Source: Lactobacillaceae bacterium
Lineage (GTDB): Bacteria; Bacillota; Bacilli; Lactobacillales; Lactobacillaceae
Direction: 5' to 3'
DNA: 14,190 nt
NCBI GenBank assembly: GCA_031261865.1
Contig: JAISIV010000060.1
Location: forward strand, 1-14,190
Under the pieces are notes generated by a model, which searched no databases, was not told the origin of the DNA, and worked only from the letters and a program-made list of their open reading frames with translations. The position numbers were made by a program, and so were the translations under genes. Below are positions 14,133-14,190 of this stretch, in pieces (the first letter of the stretch is position 1; every line of letters starts with the position of its first letter).

Positions 14133-14166
14133 AAAGGCATTCAGTCGTTTACTGGATGCCTTTTTT
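14133..14166 (+). terminator. Terminator of the tRNA-Lys transcript
   Basis: GGCATTCAG (14136-14144) pairs with CTGGATGCC (14152-14160) over 9 bp, including one G-T wobble, with a 7-nt loop and six T (14161-14166). It lies 6 nt after the tRNA. The last 24 bases of the window beyond it show nothing recognisable. Confidence 0.9.
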
Positions 14167-14190
14167 GTTGTCGATATGCGGTTTGAACGA

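Overview
The window reads as chromosomal DNA from an AT-rich lactic acid bacterium (Lactobacillales). The evidence is an arginine deiminase (ADI) operon, a WalRK-HtrA-RlmH block and Firmicute-style Shine-Dalgarno (SD) sites. The gene order arcA-arcB-arcD-arcC and the very compact walR-walK-htrA-rlmH block make me lean towards the Leuconostoc/Weissella side of Lactobacillaceae, but this is an impression from gene order and not a phylogenetic result. All protein genes lie on the minus strand. The only plus-strand gene is a tRNA at the right edge.

Layout in the direction of transcription (right to left). At 14055-14127 (plus) is tRNA-Lys(CTT) with its own promoter and terminator. Divergent from it, walR, walK, htrA and rlmH (13978 to 9715) form one tightly packed operon: a cell-wall two-component system, a surface protease and the 23S rRNA pseudouridine methyltransferase. 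It is followed by about 110 nt of foldable sequence and a strong terminator (9569-9601). Next are two adjacent transcription units of membrane or envelope proteins. Unit A (9508 to 8266) holds a small two-helix membrane protein and an XpaC-like protein and ends in a terminator. Unit B (8125 to 4524) holds a TelA-family protein, a membrane protein with a large extracytoplasmic domain, a secreted protein and a second XpaC-like protein, and ends in a UUCG-loop terminator (4458-4487). Last is the arc operon (4426 to 1): arcA, arcB, arcD and the first 233 codons of arcC, cut by the window edge.

How the genes work together. ArcD imports arginine in exchange for ornithine. ArcA makes citrulline and ammonia, ArcB makes ornithine and carbamoyl phosphate, and ArcC makes ATP, CO2 and ammonia; the pathway gives acid tolerance and energy. 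WalRK senses and controls cell-wall metabolism, and HtrA handles misfolded surface proteins. Units A and B look like one envelope-associated system built around TelA and two XpaC paralogues. TelA/XpaC pairs are known in Firmicutes, but the accompanying membrane and secreted proteins are ones I cannot name, and this is the least understood part of the window.

Points for a second look: the TelA/XpaC cluster with parallel modules; walR with a -10 box placed for a leaderless mRNA; absence of walH, walI and walJ; no clear promoter space between the unit B terminator and arcA, with a hairpin abutting the arcA SD; and the structured region after rlmH. I saw no CRISPR array, insertion sequence, phage gene or attachment site.
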